From Roseiarcus sp963775575 (GTDB lineage Bacteria > Pseudomonadota > Alphaproteobacteria > Rhizobiales > Beijerinckiaceae), in contig CAVZJG010000002.1 in NCBI GenBank assembly GCA_963775575.1, forward strand, positions 1,488,001 to 1,552,000: DNA of 64,000 nt, in the 5' to 3' direction. Positions 52,526 through 60,638 of this stretch are shown one piece after another (positions within the stretch are counted from its first letter, which is position 1; the number at the start of each line of letters is the position of its first letter). The notes under the pieces are model-generated. The model saw nothing but the letters and a program-made list of their open reading frames with translations, searched no databases and was not told the DNA's origin. The translations under genes were made by a program, and so were the position numbers.

Positions 52526-52600
52526 ATGCGCGCCGTCGACCTGCGCGACGCTCTCAAACAGGTGAAACTGTCTCGCGACGCGTTCTCGAAGCTGCTATGA
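52526..52600 (+). pseudogene. Truncated regulator start, 24 codons
   Basis: Reads MRAVDLRDALKQVKLSRDAF then SKLL and stops. This resembles the first helix-turn-helix half of an XRE-like or conserved hypothetical DNA-binding protein. It could be the broken end of an element gene close to the right attachment site, or a short leader frame. Confidence 0.3.
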
Positions 52601-52730
52601 TGACCCGCTTTTGGGCGACGCCGCGTCCGCATATTTTGATGCAAAAAGCGCAACACGATTCCGCGTTCGGGCATCGAACCCAGCCCCAAATGCAACTGGG
52701 CAAATTGCTGGGTCACAGATGTTTTCTAAA

Positions 52731-52744
52731 CAGAATATATTCTG
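52731..52744. promoter_or_regulatory. Palindrome CAGAATATATTCTG
   Basis: A 14-bp perfect dyad in AT-rich DNA, 33 bp inside the right attachment-site copy and about 315 bp upstream of the metal transporter. AGAA…TTCT is similar to Irr control elements, but its place within the element end equally fits a recombination-accessory site. Confidence 0.4.
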
Positions 52745-52776
52745 CTTTCCAATTAGTTATCGACGAATAGTGAGTA

Positions 52777-52798
52777 CGGCCAGGGCACCACTTCATCG
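52777..52798 (+). other. Right attachment site candidate
   Basis: CGGCCAGGGCACCACTTCAT then CG, a near copy of the tRNA-Leu 3' end at 39350-39372 (one G missing, two substitutions). It lies where element-like DNA gives way to backbone before the Nramp gene. Confidence 0.6.
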
Positions 52799-53059
52799 GC
52801 GATCGGCGGCGCGCGGACGGCGCGGCCGTCTCGATCGAAGCGCGCCTGCGAACTCAGCCTCCGTCGCGCCCCAAGCCGACCGCCTCCGGCGAAACGATGA
52901 TCGCGGGCGGCGGCTCCGCGAACGCGTGGGCGAGACCGTGCGCCGGCGCGGAAAGCAATTTGAAACAATTCCCATTTACGCCCGGCCGTCTTGCCATTCG
53001 ATCGTCGTTCGGCGACGAACGAGCGACTCCCATCGCCGTTCTAGCCGAAGGACCGCTTC
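52799..53059. other. Spacer upstream of the Nramp gene
   Basis: High-GC DNA with no supported gene. Should contain the transporter promoter. A plausible ribosome-binding site (GAAGGA) lies close to the ATG at 53060. Confidence 0.4.
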
Positions 53060-54301
53060 ATGTCGTTGAGCTTGGCCGCGCCTGTTCCCTTCAACTGGCG
53101 ACGCTTCCTCGTCGTCGCCGGACCCGGCATCGTCGTCATGCTGGCCGACACCGACGCCGGCAGCGTCATCACCGCGGCGCAGAGCGGCGCCCAATGGGGC
53201 TACCGCCTGCTGGCGTTGCAGTTCATGCTCATCCCGATCCTCTACATCGTTCAGGAACTTACGGTGCGGCTCGGCGCGGCGACCGGCAAGGGGCACGCCG
53301 AACTGATCAAGCAGCATTTCGGACCCGTTTGGGCCTGGGTGTCGGTGGCGACGCTGATCGTGACCTGCCTCGGCGCGCTGCTCACCGAGCTCTCGGGCTT
53401 GGCGGGCGTCGGCGAACTGATGGGCGTTCCGATTCCGGCGACGATGGCGCTGGTGGTGGCGGCGCTGCTGGCGATGGCCTTGACGCGCAGTTACCTGACG
53501 GTCGAGCGCATCGCGATCGTCGTCGGCGGTTTTGAACTGGTGTTTCTGCTGGTGGCCTTGATGGCGCAACCCAGCGCCGGCGAAATGACCTCGGGCGCGC
53601 TGTCGGTTCCGCTCGCCGACCCCAAGTATCTCTATCTCGCCTCGGCCAATATCGGCGCGGTGATCATGCCGTGGATGGTGTTCTTTCAGCAGTCCTCGGT
53701 CGTCGAAAAAGGGCTGACAACCGCCGATCTCAAGCCCGCCCGGGTCGACACCGCCGTCGGCGCCGTGGCGACCCAGCTCATCATGGCCGCCGTGCTGGTC
53801 GCGGTCGCGGCGACGCTCGGCACGACCGGCGGCGACCATGCCCTCGACACCGTCGAAGAGATCGTCGGCGCGATCACGCCGTTCCTCGGCGACTTCGCCG
53901 GCAAGCTGCTGTTTGGTCTGGGCATGAGCGGCGCCGCCTTGGTGGCGACCATCGTCGTCACCCTGACCGCCGCGCGCACGCTCGCCGAAGTTCTCGGCGT
54001 CAAGCACAGGTTGGAGAACGAACCGCGCGAGGCCCCGTGGTTCTATGGGTTCTACGCCGCCGCGCTCGTCGTCTGCGCGCTCGTCGTCGCTTCGAACCTC
54101 AATCTCGTTTCCTTGAGCGTCGGCGTCCAGGTGATGAACGCGCTGCTGCTGCCGATCGTGCTCGGGTTCTTGTATCTGCTGGCGTGGCGGCTGCCGGGCC
54201 CCTGCCGCCTCAGGGGCGCCTACGCGGTCTTTGTTGGCGTCGTGATTGCGGCGACCGTCGTTTTCGCCGTCTATTCCGGAATCGCGGGGCTGTGGGGATA
54301 G
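53060..54301 (+). CDS. Nramp-family divalent metal transporter, divergent motifs
   Basis: A 413-residue protein with about eleven hydrophobic segments in the Nramp (LeuT-like) fold. The helix-1 metal site, DPGN in canonical MntH, reads DTDAGSVITAAQSGAQWGYR here. The helix-6 MPH motif is MPWMVFFQQSSVVEKGL. Both changes affect residues that contact the metal, so this belongs to a divergent subgroup whose substrate should not be assumed to be Mn2+. The gene is convergent with irr, 82 bp apart. The upstream region includes the right end of the element. A GGACCGCTTC-ATG context gives the start. Confidence 0.88.
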   Translation: MSLSLAAPVPFNWRRFLVVAGPGIVVMLADTDAGSVITAAQSGAQWGYRLLALQFMLIPILYIVQELTVRLGAATGKGHAELIKQHFGPVWAWVSVATLIVTCLGALLTELSGLAGVGELMGVPIPATMALVVAALLAMALTRSYLTVERIAIVVGGFELVFLLVALMAQPSAGEMTSGALSVPLADPKYLYLASANIGAVIMPWMVFFQQSSVVEKGLTTADLKPARVDTAVGAVATQLIMAAVLVAVAATLGTTGGDHALDTVEEIVGAITPFLGDFAGKLLFGLGMSGAALVATIVVTLTAARTLAEVLGVKHRLENEPREAPWFYGFYAAALVVCALVVASNLNLVSLSVGVQVMNALLLPIVLGFLYLLAWRLPGPCRLRGAYAVFVGVVIAATVVFAVYSGIAGLWG

Positions 54302-54383
54302 GCCGAACGCGAGCCGTCGCCGCGACGGCGGGCGACGCCTCGCGTTCGGCTGATCGCGTTCCGTCGGACTTTAGGGACCGGCT

Positions 54384-54848
54384 CTAACAGGACTTGAGGC
54401 GAACGATGATGTCGATCGCTTCGACCCGCGCGCCTTCGGGCGGGGGGATGTCGAGCGTGGGCAGCAGCCCCTCGGGAATGTCGGACAGTTCCTCGGTGTC
54501 CTCCCGATAGTAATGAAAATGCGGCCCGGTCTTGGTGTCGTACCAGAGTTTGGCGTCGTAAATGGCGATCTGCCGCAGCAATCCGCAGCGGGCGAATTCG
54601 TTCAACGTGTTGTAGATCGTCCCCAGCGACGGCGGATAGCGCATCGTCCGCGCTTCGTCGTAGATCATCTCGGCGGTGAAATGTCGGTCGCCGGACTGGA
54701 GAAGCAGGCGGCCGAGCTCGAGCCGCTGCCGCGTCGGGCGCACGCCGGCGGCCACGAGCTTGTCGCGGACGAGCTTCATATCCGGATGGGCCTTGGGCGC
54801 GATTCTTGGCCGCATGTTCGCTGACTTCTTCAATCCGACGATCGCCAT
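54384..54848 (-). CDS. irr: Iron response regulator Irr (Fur family)
   Basis: Haem-responsive Fur-family regulator of iron homeostasis in Rhizobiales. DKLVAAGVRPTRQRLELGRL, RHFTAEMIYDEA and PPSLGTIYNTLNEFARCGLL form the winged helix. GPHFHYYREDTEEL holds the HxH cluster used by Irr for haem-dependent control, and the zinc cysteines of the Fur C-terminus are absent, as in Irr. Length is 154 aa with the start at 54848, chosen for an AAGG site five bases upstream; an ATG 15 bases earlier is possible. It faces the Nramp gene tail to tail. Confidence 0.92.
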   Translation of the reverse strand: MAIVGLKKSANMRPRIAPKAHPDMKLVRDKLVAAGVRPTRQRLELGRLLLQSGDRHFTAEMIYDEARTMRYPPSLGTIYNTLNEFARCGLLRQIAIYDAKLWYDTKTGPHFHYYREDTEELSDIPEGLLPTLDIPPPEGARVEAIDIIVRLKSC

Positions 54849-54958
54849 GGCGCCTTGAACCATTCTAAGCTGGGCGAAGGCGCACCCTATCCGCTCGCCA
54901 GCGCGTATGCAACGGCGCTGGTCGTCATGCCTCGCGCGGCGCGCGCGGCCCCGCGGCG

Positions 54959-55594
54959 TTGGTTCCAGCCCCGAGCAACTTTAGCGGCGCAACCTCGCTT
55001 CCACGTTTCAACCCGCGAGGACTCACGTTGGCCGCTCTTCTGTCTCCCGACCTCTATTCGTCGCATCAGCCCCTCGACTTCCCGTCGCATCAGCCCCTCG
55101 AGTTCCCCAGCGCGCCGCCGCGGCCCGGCCTTGCGTTGGACTATTTCTTCATGCGTCGCCGCTCGACGGCGATCGGCGAACAATTCTGGAATGTCGTCGC
55201 CAGGGGATGGGCGGACTTCAACGCCTTCGAGCGCACGCGCAGCGCGCGATTGTTCTCGCGCTACCGACCCTATTGGACGCCGGAAATTTTCCTGCCCGAC
55301 GATCGCGCGTTCTACGACGAGCTGCCGGACGAGTTCACCGCCTATCGCGGCCAGAACGGCGCGGAACTGGCGGGCGGCGGCGCCTTCACGCTGTCCGAGG
55401 ACGTCGCGCGCCGCTGCGCGCTGGGGCGGCGCAACTTCCGCTATGCCGATCCGACAATTCTCTCGGTGCGCGTCCTGAAAACGGAAATCGCGCTCGCCTT
55501 CGCCGCGCGCGAGGAAGAAGAGGTCGTGCTGTTTCCCGTCCTGTGGAACGCCGGGCGGCTCGAGGCGCGCCGCGCCTCGCGGGTGACCCACTGA
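54959..55594 (+). CDS. Hypothetical protein with ADP-ribosyltransferase-like motifs
   Basis: A 211-residue protein, TTG start (uncertain). Residues 37-51 repeat SHQPLDFPSHQPLEFPS. The C-terminal half has the spacing of a mono-ADP-ribosyltransferase fold: TAYRGQNG (Arg-Gly), GGGAFTLSEDVARRCALG (the S-T/S strand position) and REEEEVVLFP (Glu-rich third motif). The match is by eye and the middle motif lacks a clear S-T-S. No signal peptide. The gene is alone between irr and the SH3 protein. A DNA- or NAD-related toxin role is only a possibility. Confidence 0.55.
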   Translation: MVPAPSNFSGATSLPRFNPRGLTLAALLSPDLYSSHQPLDFPSHQPLEFPSAPPRPGLALDYFFMRRRSTAIGEQFWNVVARGWADFNAFERTRSARLFSRYRPYWTPEIFLPDDRAFYDELPDEFTAYRGQNGAELAGGGAFTLSEDVARRCALGRRNFRYADPTILSVRVLKTEIALAFAAREEEEVVLFPVLWNAGRLEARRASRVTH

Positions 55595-55830
55595 GCCTCG
55601 AATCGTCGGCGTTCCGCGCGCGGCCGGCGCGGTGAAACGCCGTCGAATCGGCGCCGCCGAAAGCCGGGCCGGGAAAATCTAGACAGCGGTTGTCCGAGCG
55701 AATATTTTCGCCGATCGGAGAGTGGCGGGCCCGCCGGCGTCGGCGGGCCGCGACCGTCCCGTCTTGGGCGACCCGCGCCTTTCGATCGCGGGTCGGCCCC
55801 GGGCGCCGCTTCGCGTTGCGAGAACCGGTC

Positions 55831-56190
55831 ATGCGACGTCTCATTGTCACGTTTGGGTTATGCGTGGGCCTCGCCGCCCCCGTCTTCGCCGACCCTGCGC
55901 GAACGACCGCGCCGGTCGTCATGCGCGCGGCGCCGACCGCGAAGGCGCGCGTCGTGCAGAACATCCCCGCCAACGCCGAAATCGATTTGTCGCATTGCTC
56001 GGGCGACTGGTGTTACGCCTCCTGGCGCGATCGGTTCGGCTACGTCGAAGCCGACGCGGTCGCGGCGGCGCCCTACGCGGCCGGGCCGCCGGGCTACGCC
56101 GGCCCGTATTATTACGGGCCGGCCGTCGGTCCCTGGTGGGGCTGGGGGCGGCCCTTCTATTACGGCTACGGATGGGGCCATCGCTGGTAG
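55831..56190 (+). CDS. Exported SH3-domain protein
   Basis: A 119-residue protein with a Sec signal peptide (MRRLIVTFGLCVGLAAPVFA). Residues 27-78 form a bacterial SH3 domain: VMRAAPTAKARVVQNIPANA, then EIDLSHCSGDWCYASWRDRF with GYVEAD. Such domains bind cell-wall peptides. The tail is rich in Gly, Tyr, Pro and Trp (GPYYYGPAVGPWWGWG). The cysteine pair may form a disulfide. Start ATG at 55831; the open frame extends upstream without family features. Confidence 0.85.
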   Translation: MRRLIVTFGLCVGLAAPVFADPARTTAPVVMRAAPTAKARVVQNIPANAEIDLSHCSGDWCYASWRDRFGYVEADAVAAAPYAAGPPGYAGPYYYGPAVGPWWGWGRPFYYGYGWGHRW

Positions 56191-56212
56191 CGGCCGGCCT
56201 GCCCCGCCTTCG

Positions 56213-57166
56213 TCAGCGCCACGGCGTTTCCGGCGTCGGCGTCAACGGGCCGTTGCCGTCGATCCAGGAAAACAGATTGGCGAGGACGAGATCGGCCATG
56301 GCGCGGCGGGTGTGACGCGAGGCCGAGCCGACATGGGGCAGCGCGACGACATTGTCGAGTTCGAGCAACGCTGGCGGCACGTCGGGTTCGTTCTCGTAGA
56401 CGTCGAGTCCGGCCGCGAGAATCCTGCGCTCTCGCAAGGCTTCGATCAGCGCCGTTTCGTCGATGAGCGAGCCGCGCGCGATATTGACCAGGACGCCGTC
56501 GGGGCCGAGCGCCGTCATCACTTCGCTCTCGACGATATGGCGGGTGTCCGCGCCGCCCGGCGCGGCGATCATCAAAATGTCGCAGGCCTTGGCCATGCCG
56601 AGAAGCGAGGGATAATAGAGATAGGGCGCCTCGTCCTGAGCCTTGCGGCCGTGATAGACGACAGCGAGTCCGAAAGCTTCGGCGCGCTTGGCGATTTGCT
56701 TGCCGATGCGCCCTAACCCCAGAATCCCCATCGTGCGTCCGCGCAGCGAAGCGGTGAGTGGAAAGGGCGCGTTTCGCCAGCGCCCCTCGCGAAGATAGCG
56801 CTCGGCCTGCGGCAACCGCCGCACCGCGGCGAGCGTCAGCGCCATCGCGATGTCGGCGACGTCCTCGTCGAGCACGCCGGGCGTGTTGGTGACGACGATG
56901 CCGTGCGCGCCCGCCCAGGCGGCGTCGATATGCTCGTAGCCGACTCCGAAACTGACGACGATCTCCAGCTTCGGCAGACGCCGCATCAGCGCCGCGTCGA
57001 CGGCCGCGAAAGTCGAGACCACGGCGCGGATGCGCGGCGCGATCGCGTCGAGCGCCGCCTCGCGATCCTTGGCGCGCCACAGCCGATGCAGCCTCGCTCG
57101 CTGTTCGATCGCATCGGCGATTTCCGCCATGCCCTCGGCGAGCATCAACACTTCGAAGGCCGCCAC
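56213..57166 (-). CDS. D-isomer 2-hydroxyacid dehydrogenase
   Basis: NAD(P)-dependent reductase of the glyoxylate/hydroxypyruvate reductase group, 317 aa. The nucleotide site is TMGILGLGRIGKQIAKRAEA (GxGxxG). The catalytic Arg-Glu-His set lies in VLVNIARGSLIDETALI, AGLDVYENEPDVP and VALPHVGSASRHTR. ITSFGVGYEHID-type sequence (VVSFGVGYEHIDAAWA) is present. In methylotrophs such an enzyme serves the serine cycle, but the general role cannot be fixed from sequence. No operon partner is visible. Confidence 0.92.
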   Translation of the reverse strand: MAAFEVLMLAEGMAEIADAIEQRARLHRLWRAKDREAALDAIAPRIRAVVSTFAAVDAALMRRLPKLEIVVSFGVGYEHIDAAWAGAHGIVVTNTPGVLDEDVADIAMALTLAAVRRLPQAERYLREGRWRNAPFPLTASLRGRTMGILGLGRIGKQIAKRAEAFGLAVVYHGRKAQDEAPYLYYPSLLGMAKACDILMIAAPGGADTRHIVESEVMTALGPDGVLVNIARGSLIDETALIEALRERRILAAGLDVYENEPDVPPALLELDNVVALPHVGSASRHTRRAMADLVLANLFSWIDGNGPLTPTPETPWR

Positions 57167-57388
57167 GCCGCTCGCCTCCCTGTCGTCTCAGTCCGCGGCG
57201 CCATACGACAGGACGGCGGACCCGGCAAGCCGGCGAGCGGCCTCGCCTTGGCGCCGAGCGCGGGCTGACGCGAATACGCCCGCGATCCGACGCCGCGTCG
57301 TGTCAACGGCTCCGGACCAATCCTCACGGCGCCGCGGCCTTCGCGCCTCCCCTTTCGCGGCGGGGCCGGACGTGGCACATCCCAGCCC

Positions 57389-58588
57389 ATGTCGAGCCCG
57401 CCCGATCTCGCCCCCGCGCGCCGCCGCCCGATGGTGCGCCGGCTGATGCTCAGGGACTTCCGCTCCTACGCGACGCTCGATCTGGCGCTCGAGGGCGCGC
57501 TGATCGTGTTTTGCGGCGAGAATGGCGCGGGCAAGACCAATCTCCTCGAAGCCCTGTCGCTGTTCGCGCCGGGGCGAGGCCTCCGGCGCGCCGAGCTCGC
57601 CGCTTGCGCGCGCGTCGGCGGGGCGGGCGGCTTCGCCATTTCGATCGAGGTCGAGGACGAAGGCGCTTCGCGTCAACTCGGCGCCGGGCTGGAATGCAAC
57701 GCCGCCGACGGCTCGCCCGAGCGGCTCAACCGCATCGACCGGGCGCCGGTCGCCTCGGCGCGCGCCTTCGCCGATTGGGTGCGCCTGGTCTGGCTGACGC
57801 CGGCGATGGACAGCCTGTTCGCGGGGCCGGCGAGCGAACGGCGCCGCTTCCTCGACCGCCTGGTGCTGGCGCTCGATCCCAATCACGGCGCGCGCGTCAG
57901 CCAGTTCGAGCGTGCGCTGCGCGGCCGCAACCGGCTGCTCGAAGAGGGCGCGCGCAACGCCCCCTGGCTCGACGCGATCGAACGGGAAGCCGCCGAACTC
58001 GGCGTCGCCGTCGCCGCGGCGCGGGTCGAATGCGCGACGCGGCTGAAGGCGCTGATCGCGCTTCATCGCGAGGAGGCCTCGCCCTTTCCGTGGGCCGATC
58101 TTTCGCTCGACGGCGAGGTCGAGGCGCTGGCGGCGCAAAATCCCGCGCTCGCCGCCGAGGACAAGTATCGCGCCGCGCTGCGCGACAACCGCGCCCGCGA
58201 CGCGGCGGCGGGACGGACGCTGATCGGTCCCCACGTCGGCGATCTCCTGGTGCGTCACGGCCCCAACGGCGCGCCGGCGGCGCAGTCTTCCACCGGAGAG
58301 CAAAAGGCGCTGCTGGTCGGTCTGGTGCTCGCCCACGCGCGGCTGGTGGCCGAGATGTCGGGCCTGGCGCCGCTGGCGCTGCTCGACGAAGTCGCCGCGC
58401 ATTTCGATCCGCGTCGTCGGGCCGCGCTATTCGACGCGCTGGAGCGCGTCGGCGCGCAGGTGTTCGTCACCGGCGCGGACCCGGCCGCGTTCGCCGGGCT
58501 CGGCGACCGGGCGCGGATGTTCGAAGTCGTTCCCGGGCGGGTCGGACCCTGGCCGGGCCCCTCAGGCGTGGCCGGCGTCGGAGGATAG
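57389..58588 (+). CDS. recF: DNA replication and repair protein RecF
   Basis: SMC-like ATPase that loads RecA at gapped DNA with RecO and RecR, 399 aa. The N-terminus has RRLMLRDFRSYATLDLALEG and Walker A GENGAGKTNLLEALS at residues 49-63. LAPGRGLRRAE-type sequence (LFAPGRGLRRAEL), DRLVLALDPNHGARV, and GPHVGDLLV follow. The signature is STGEQKALLVGLVLAHARL and Walker B LALLDEVAAHFDPRRR. dnaA and dnaN are not adjacent. Its 3' end overlaps the convergent yqgE gene by 27 bp. Confidence 0.95.
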   Translation: MSSPPDLAPARRRPMVRRLMLRDFRSYATLDLALEGALIVFCGENGAGKTNLLEALSLFAPGRGLRRAELAACARVGGAGGFAISIEVEDEGASRQLGAGLECNAADGSPERLNRIDRAPVASARAFADWVRLVWLTPAMDSLFAGPASERRRFLDRLVLALDPNHGARVSQFERALRGRNRLLEEGARNAPWLDAIEREAAELGVAVAAARVECATRLKALIALHREEASPFPWADLSLDGEVEALAAQNPALAAEDKYRAALRDNRARDAAAGRTLIGPHVGDLLVRHGPNGAPAAQSSTGEQKALLVGLVLAHARLVAEMSGLAPLALLDEVAAHFDPRRRAALFDALERVGAQVFVTGADPAAFAGLGDRARMFEVVPGRVGPWPGPSGVAGVGG

Positions 58589-59167
58589 CCGGGCTTCCGA
58601 GACGCCCAGCAGCGCCAGCGCCCGATCGTATTTGTCGTCGCAATTGGCGTCGAAGATCAGCCGCGGATCGGCGGGCGAGACCAGCCAGCCGTTGGCGAGG
58701 ATTTCGCTCTCGAGCTGGCCCGAGCCCCAACCGGCGTAGCCCAGCGCCAGCACCGCCTTGCTCGGCCCGTCCCCCTTGGCGATCGCGCGCAGGATGTCGA
58801 GCGTCGCGGTCAGGCAGACGTCGTCGCCGATCGCCACCGTCGATTCCTCGCTGCGATAATCGCTGGAATGGAGGACGAAGCCGCGCCCGGTGTCCACCGG
58901 CCCGCCGCGCAGGACGCGCACCGCCTCGGCGCGGGGCGGCAGGCGGATCGCCTCCGCCGGGCCGACGACGCCGAGCTGCACCAGGAGCTTGGAAAATTCG
59001 ATCTCGTCGGCGCGCTGGTTGATGACGATGCCCATCGCGCCGTCCTGGCGATGCGCGCACATATAGACCACCGAGCGCGCGAACGGCCCGTCGCGCAAGC
59101 TGGGCATGGCGATGAGGAACCGGCCTTCGTAGCTCGGCGCGGGCGAGAATCCCAAGGGGCGAACCAT
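58562..59167 (-). CDS. YqgE/AlgH family protein (UPF0301)
   Basis: A 201-residue conserved protein of unknown biochemical role (named AlgH for a link to alginate regulation in Pseudomonas). YEGRFLIAMPSLRDGPFARS and VVYMCAHRQDGAMGIVINQ, VLRGGPVDTGRGFVLHS, and LGYAGWGSGQLESEILANGW are diagnostic. No signal or membrane segment. It is convergent with recF, with overlapping 3' ends. Confidence 0.93.
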   Translation of the reverse strand: MVRPLGFSPAPSYEGRFLIAMPSLRDGPFARSVVYMCAHRQDGAMGIVINQRADEIEFSKLLVQLGVVGPAEAIRLPPRAEAVRVLRGGPVDTGRGFVLHSSDYRSEESTVAIGDDVCLTATLDILRAIAKGDGPSKAVLALGYAGWGSGQLESEILANGWLVSPADPRLIFDANCDDKYDRALALLGVSEARLSSDAGHA

Positions 59168-59277
59168 GAAGCCATGGTACCCGCCTCGCGCGCGCCGGGA
59201 AAGCGCAAAGCTCGGGGTCGAAGCGGTTCACGCGAATGTTGTTGGCTCGCGGCGGGCGCAACGCCTAGATTGCCGGC

Positions 59278-60078
59278 ATGTTCTGGCGAATCCTGATGAC
59301 CTTCGCCCTCGCCGGCTGCGCGGCGGGCGGCGCCCGCGCCGCCGACGCCTTCGCGACGGATTGGGCGAGGACGCTGAAGGCCGACGCGCGCCTGTTGGCC
59401 GGCGGGCCGCGGCTGGCGGGGTTCGAAATTCGATTGGCGCCCGGCGCCGTCACCTATTGGCGCAATCCCGGAGAAGCCGGCGCGCCGCCGAGCTTCGATT
59501 TCTCGCGCTCGGTCAATCTCGCCCGCGCCGAGCCGCAGTTTCCCGCGCCCGCGCGCCTGCCCGAGCCCGACGGCTCCGAGGCGTTCGGCTACCAGGGAAG
59601 CGTCGTCTTCCCGATCGCGGTCGAGCCTGTCGACCCCGCAAGGCCGATCGTTCTGGCGCTGCGCGCCGACTACGCCGTTTGCGAAACGATCTGCCTGCCG
59701 GCGAAGGCCGATTTGACCCTGACGCTGCCGCAAGGCGCTTCGACGCCCCATGCCGCCGCGATCGAAGCGGCGCGCGCGGCGACCCCGCGTCCGGTCGAAT
59801 GGGGCGCGCTCGGCGCCGACCTCGCCGCCGTCGACGCGCAGGATTGGCGGCTCTGCCTGCCCGCCGAGGCCGGCCCGGTGCGCGACCTCTTTCTCGAGGC
59901 GCCCGCGGGCTGGTGGGTGTCGACCAAGCCGGCGCCGACGCTGGGCGGGCGCGACTGCTTCGCCATCGCGTTGCGCGACAAGCCCGCGGACGGCGCTCTG
60001 CCGTTGAGCGCGCGCGCGACCGTCACCGGCGGCGCCGGCGCGCTCGACGTGACGATCGTGCTGCCGCAGACCCCTTGA
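59278..60078 (+). CDS. Exported DsbD-alpha-like protein
   Basis: A 266-residue protein with a signal peptide (MFWRILMTFALAGCAAGGAR, cleavage near ARAA). The body is the immunoglobulin-like N-terminal domain of the thiol:disulfide interchange protein DsbD (DsbD-alpha), with the redox pair in AVCETICLPAKADL. The membrane and thioredoxin domains of DsbD are absent. Such stand-alone domains occur in alphaproteobacteria and may pass electrons to periplasmic substrates with CcdA-type partners. It precedes a peroxiredoxin gene by 51 bp, so the two may be co-transcribed. Confidence 0.88.
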   Translation: MFWRILMTFALAGCAAGGARAADAFATDWARTLKADARLLAGGPRLAGFEIRLAPGAVTYWRNPGEAGAPPSFDFSRSVNLARAEPQFPAPARLPEPDGSEAFGYQGSVVFPIAVEPVDPARPIVLALRADYAVCETICLPAKADLTLTLPQGASTPHAAAIEAARAATPRPVEWGALGADLAAVDAQDWRLCLPAEAGPVRDLFLEAPAGWWVSTKPAPTLGGRDCFAIALRDKPADGALPLSARATVTGGAGALDVTIVLPQTP

Positions 60079-60129
60079 GACGGAGCGCCGACAGGCGTTA
60101 GACTGAGGCTCTCTCGTGGAGGACGGACC

Positions 60130-60615
60130 ATGACCATCAAAGTCGGCGACAAACTGCCCCATGCGACCTTTCAGCTCGTGACCAGCGACGGCGCGCGGCC
60201 GGTGACGACCAAGGAATTCTTCGGCGGCCGAATAATCGTGCTGTTCGGCCTGCCCGGCGCCTTCACGCCGACCTGCCACAAGAACCACCTGCCGGGCTTT
60301 CTCGCGCACGAGGCCGAGTTCAAGCCCAAGGGCGTTGCGGAAATCGCGATGACGGCGGTCAACGACCACTATGTCCTCGCCGCCTGGTCGAAGGCGACCG
60401 GCGCGGGCGGCCGCATCGCCTTCCTCGCCGACGGCGCCGCCGAATTCGCCAAGGCGGCCGGGCTCGACTTCGACGCTTCGGCGGGCGGCCTGGGGGTGCG
60501 CTCGAAGCGCTATTCGATGCTGGTCGAAGACGGCGTGGTGAGAATCCTCAACATCGAGGAATCGCCGGGCGAGGCCGACCTTTCCGGCGCGGCGCATCTC
60601 CTCGCGCAGATGTGA
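60130..60615 (+). CDS. Peroxiredoxin, Prx5 (glutaredoxin/glutathione-type)
   Basis: Thiol peroxidase reducing hydrogen and alkyl peroxides, 161 aa. VLFGLPGAFTPTCHKNHLPG carries the peroxidatic cysteine in the PxxxTxxC-type motif, and EIAMTAVNDHYVLAAW and LGVRSKRYSMLVEDGVV are Prx5 blocks. It matches atypical one-Cys or glutathione-dependent members, since no second resolving cysteine is seen at the usual place. GAGGACGG precedes the ATG. Confidence 0.95.
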   Translation: MTIKVGDKLPHATFQLVTSDGARPVTTKEFFGGRIIVLFGLPGAFTPTCHKNHLPGFLAHEAEFKPKGVAEIAMTAVNDHYVLAAWSKATGAGGRIAFLADGAAEFAKAAGLDFDASAGGLGVRSKRYSMLVEDGVVRILNIEESPGEADLSGAAHLLAQM

Positions 60616-60638
60616 GGTCGGCGACCGGAAACGTCGGC

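Larger units (their letters stand above)
39350..52798. mobile_element. 13.4-kb integrative element in tRNA-Leu
   Basis: Bounded on the left by the 3' part of tRNA-Leu(CAA) and on the right by a diverged copy of the same sequence. It starts with a P4-type tyrosine integrase. Inside are a TraG/HerA-like ATPase, a replication-relaxation protein, a CHC2 primase-like protein, two DNA-binding proteins, a DUF3800 protein, small low-GC hypothetical genes and a Type II restriction-modification pair. Codon use and GC differ from the flanks, with clear AT-rich stretches at 45.8-47.5 and 49.5-49.75 kb. No relaxase or mating-pair genes are visible, so I call it integrative and perhaps mobilisable. The boundaries depend on the repeat match. 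Confidence 0.75.

Noticed and set aside
52640..52720. T-arm-like sequence on the minus strand (GGGTTCGATGCCC)
   Set aside because: No matching acceptor, D or anticodon arms could be built, so it is not a tRNA.
52731..52744. Irr-controlled operator for the Nramp gene
   Set aside because: The dyad resembles an Irr element but lies inside the mobile-element end and 315 bp from the gene, so I list it only as a palindrome.
39279..53060. CRISPR array
   Set aside because: Repeats found (iterons, palindromes) are short, clustered and lack regular unique spacers; no cas genes are present.
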